From the NCBI GenBank assembly GCA_022843925.1, contig JALHMS010000004.1:204200-268199 (forward strand): a stretch of DNA of 64,000 bases, in the 5' to 3' direction. Below the pieces are notes generated by a model. It made no database searches, was not told the origin of the DNA, and saw nothing but the letters and a program-made list of their open reading frames with translations. Origin of the DNA: Burkholderiales bacterium. GTDB lineage: Bacteria; Pseudomonadota; Gammaproteobacteria; Burkholderiales; Ga0077523. A program made the translations under genes and the position numbers. This document shows positions 63,702-64,000 of this stretch, in pieces (within the stretch, counting starts at the first letter, position 1; each line of letters begins with the position of its first letter).

Positions 63702-64000
63702 CCCATGGCGGGTGGCGTATCCACGGCCCCTGTAGGAGCGGCCCATGGCTTTGTAGGAGGGGGCCATGCCCCCGAAAGCAGTGAGCGCACGGAACCGCTT
63801 CGACCGAAACCATCGCTTTCGCGGGCATGGCCCGCTCCTACAAGAAGCGCGGTCCGATCCCATGGCGGGTGGCGCATCCACGGCCCCTGTAGGAGCGGCC
63901 CATGGCTTTGTAGGAGGGGGCCATGCCCCCGAAAGCAGTGAGCGCACGGAACCGCTTCGACCGAAACCATCGCTTTCGCGGGCATGGCCCGCTCCTACAA
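63702..64000. repeat. Tandem 142-bp REP-like repeat, 157-bp period
   Basis: Bases 63702-63843 and 63859-64000 are identical except one T/C difference (63718 versus 63875), separated by 15 bp. Each copy contains inverted 29-base arms (63751-63779 and 63815-63843 in copy 1, two mismatches) built on GTAGGAGsGGGCCATGCCC-type sequence, with a 34-36 base loop. Shorter pieces of the same arm occur at 63691-63711 and 63731-63750. The array reaches the window end and may go on. It looks like a chromosomal REP/MITE-like element of the GTAGGAGCGGGC class. Confidence 0.9.

Noticed and set aside
63702..64000. CRISPR array
   Set aside because: Repeats are 142 bp with internal inverted arms and a 15-bp spacer, unlike CRISPR repeats; no cas genes.

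Overview
The window is G+C-rich (about two thirds by eye), densely coded and almost entirely chromosomal housekeeping and catabolic genes. Gene content and order (exbB-exbD-lpxK-trm112-kdsB-adk next to divergent xseA; tsaE-amiC and mutL-miaA; DUF3422; YdcH; ExbB/LpxK/KdsB lipid A genes) point to a Gram-negative betaproteobacterium. I see no tRNA, rRNA, CRISPR array, prophage or intact insertion sequence.

Layout. 1-5238: a truncated SDR dehydrogenase, an orphan ParA ATPase, gamma carbonic anhydrase, class I fructose-bisphosphate aldolase, a six-cysteine secreted protein and a VOC protein with an acidic tail. 5239-14092 (all minus strand): a MetX-like hydrolase, then the H+-pumping pyrophosphatase hppA, a pyrophosphate-type phosphofructokinase and adk, continuous with kdsB, trm112, lpxK, exbD and exbB. 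Together with the aldolase this looks like a glycolysis/energy module that can run on pyrophosphate. 14093-19144: xseA, a periplasmic heme-binding-like protein, miaA and mutL. 19387-26603: a three-gene proton-translocating transhydrogenase operon (pntAA, pntAB, pntB) and a 1381-residue coiled-coil/AsmA-like membrane protein carrying 27 perfect six-residue repeats. 26645-30610 (minus): MobA-like nucleotidyltransferase, amiC, tsaE and a LysR regulator. tsaE-amiC and mutL-miaA are usually contiguous, so the 8 kb between them looks inserted.

30742-41464: ilvD, two DMT transporters, a CheZ-like protein, a glycine/tryptophan-rich lipoprotein, a monoheme cytochrome, a YdcH protein, an exported intradiol dioxygenase translationally coupled to an exported RraA-like protein, a DapA-like lyase, a lytic transglycosylase, a holin-like membrane protein and a secreted cyclase-family hydrolase.

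41483-56326: mostly aromatic/carboxylic acid catabolism: DUF3422 protein, thioesterase, a MarR-controlled two-subunit Rieske ring-hydroxylating dioxygenase divergent from a 2-hydroxychromene-2-carboxylate isomerase-like protein (with a perfect palindrome between), DAHP synthase, an exported alpha carbonic anhydrase, NIPSNAP, two FAH-fold hydrolases, an enol-lactonase-like hydrolase, an FrhB/HCAR-like iron-sulfur protein and an exported aldo-keto reductase. 56229-64000: an ATP/ADP-antiporter-like MFS protein, a cold-shock protein followed by a triplicated terminator, threonine dehydratase, an Aer-like chemoreceptor, hexose-6-phosphate mutarotase and a Bcr/CflA exporter; the window ends in a 157-bp-period tandem REP-like repeat.
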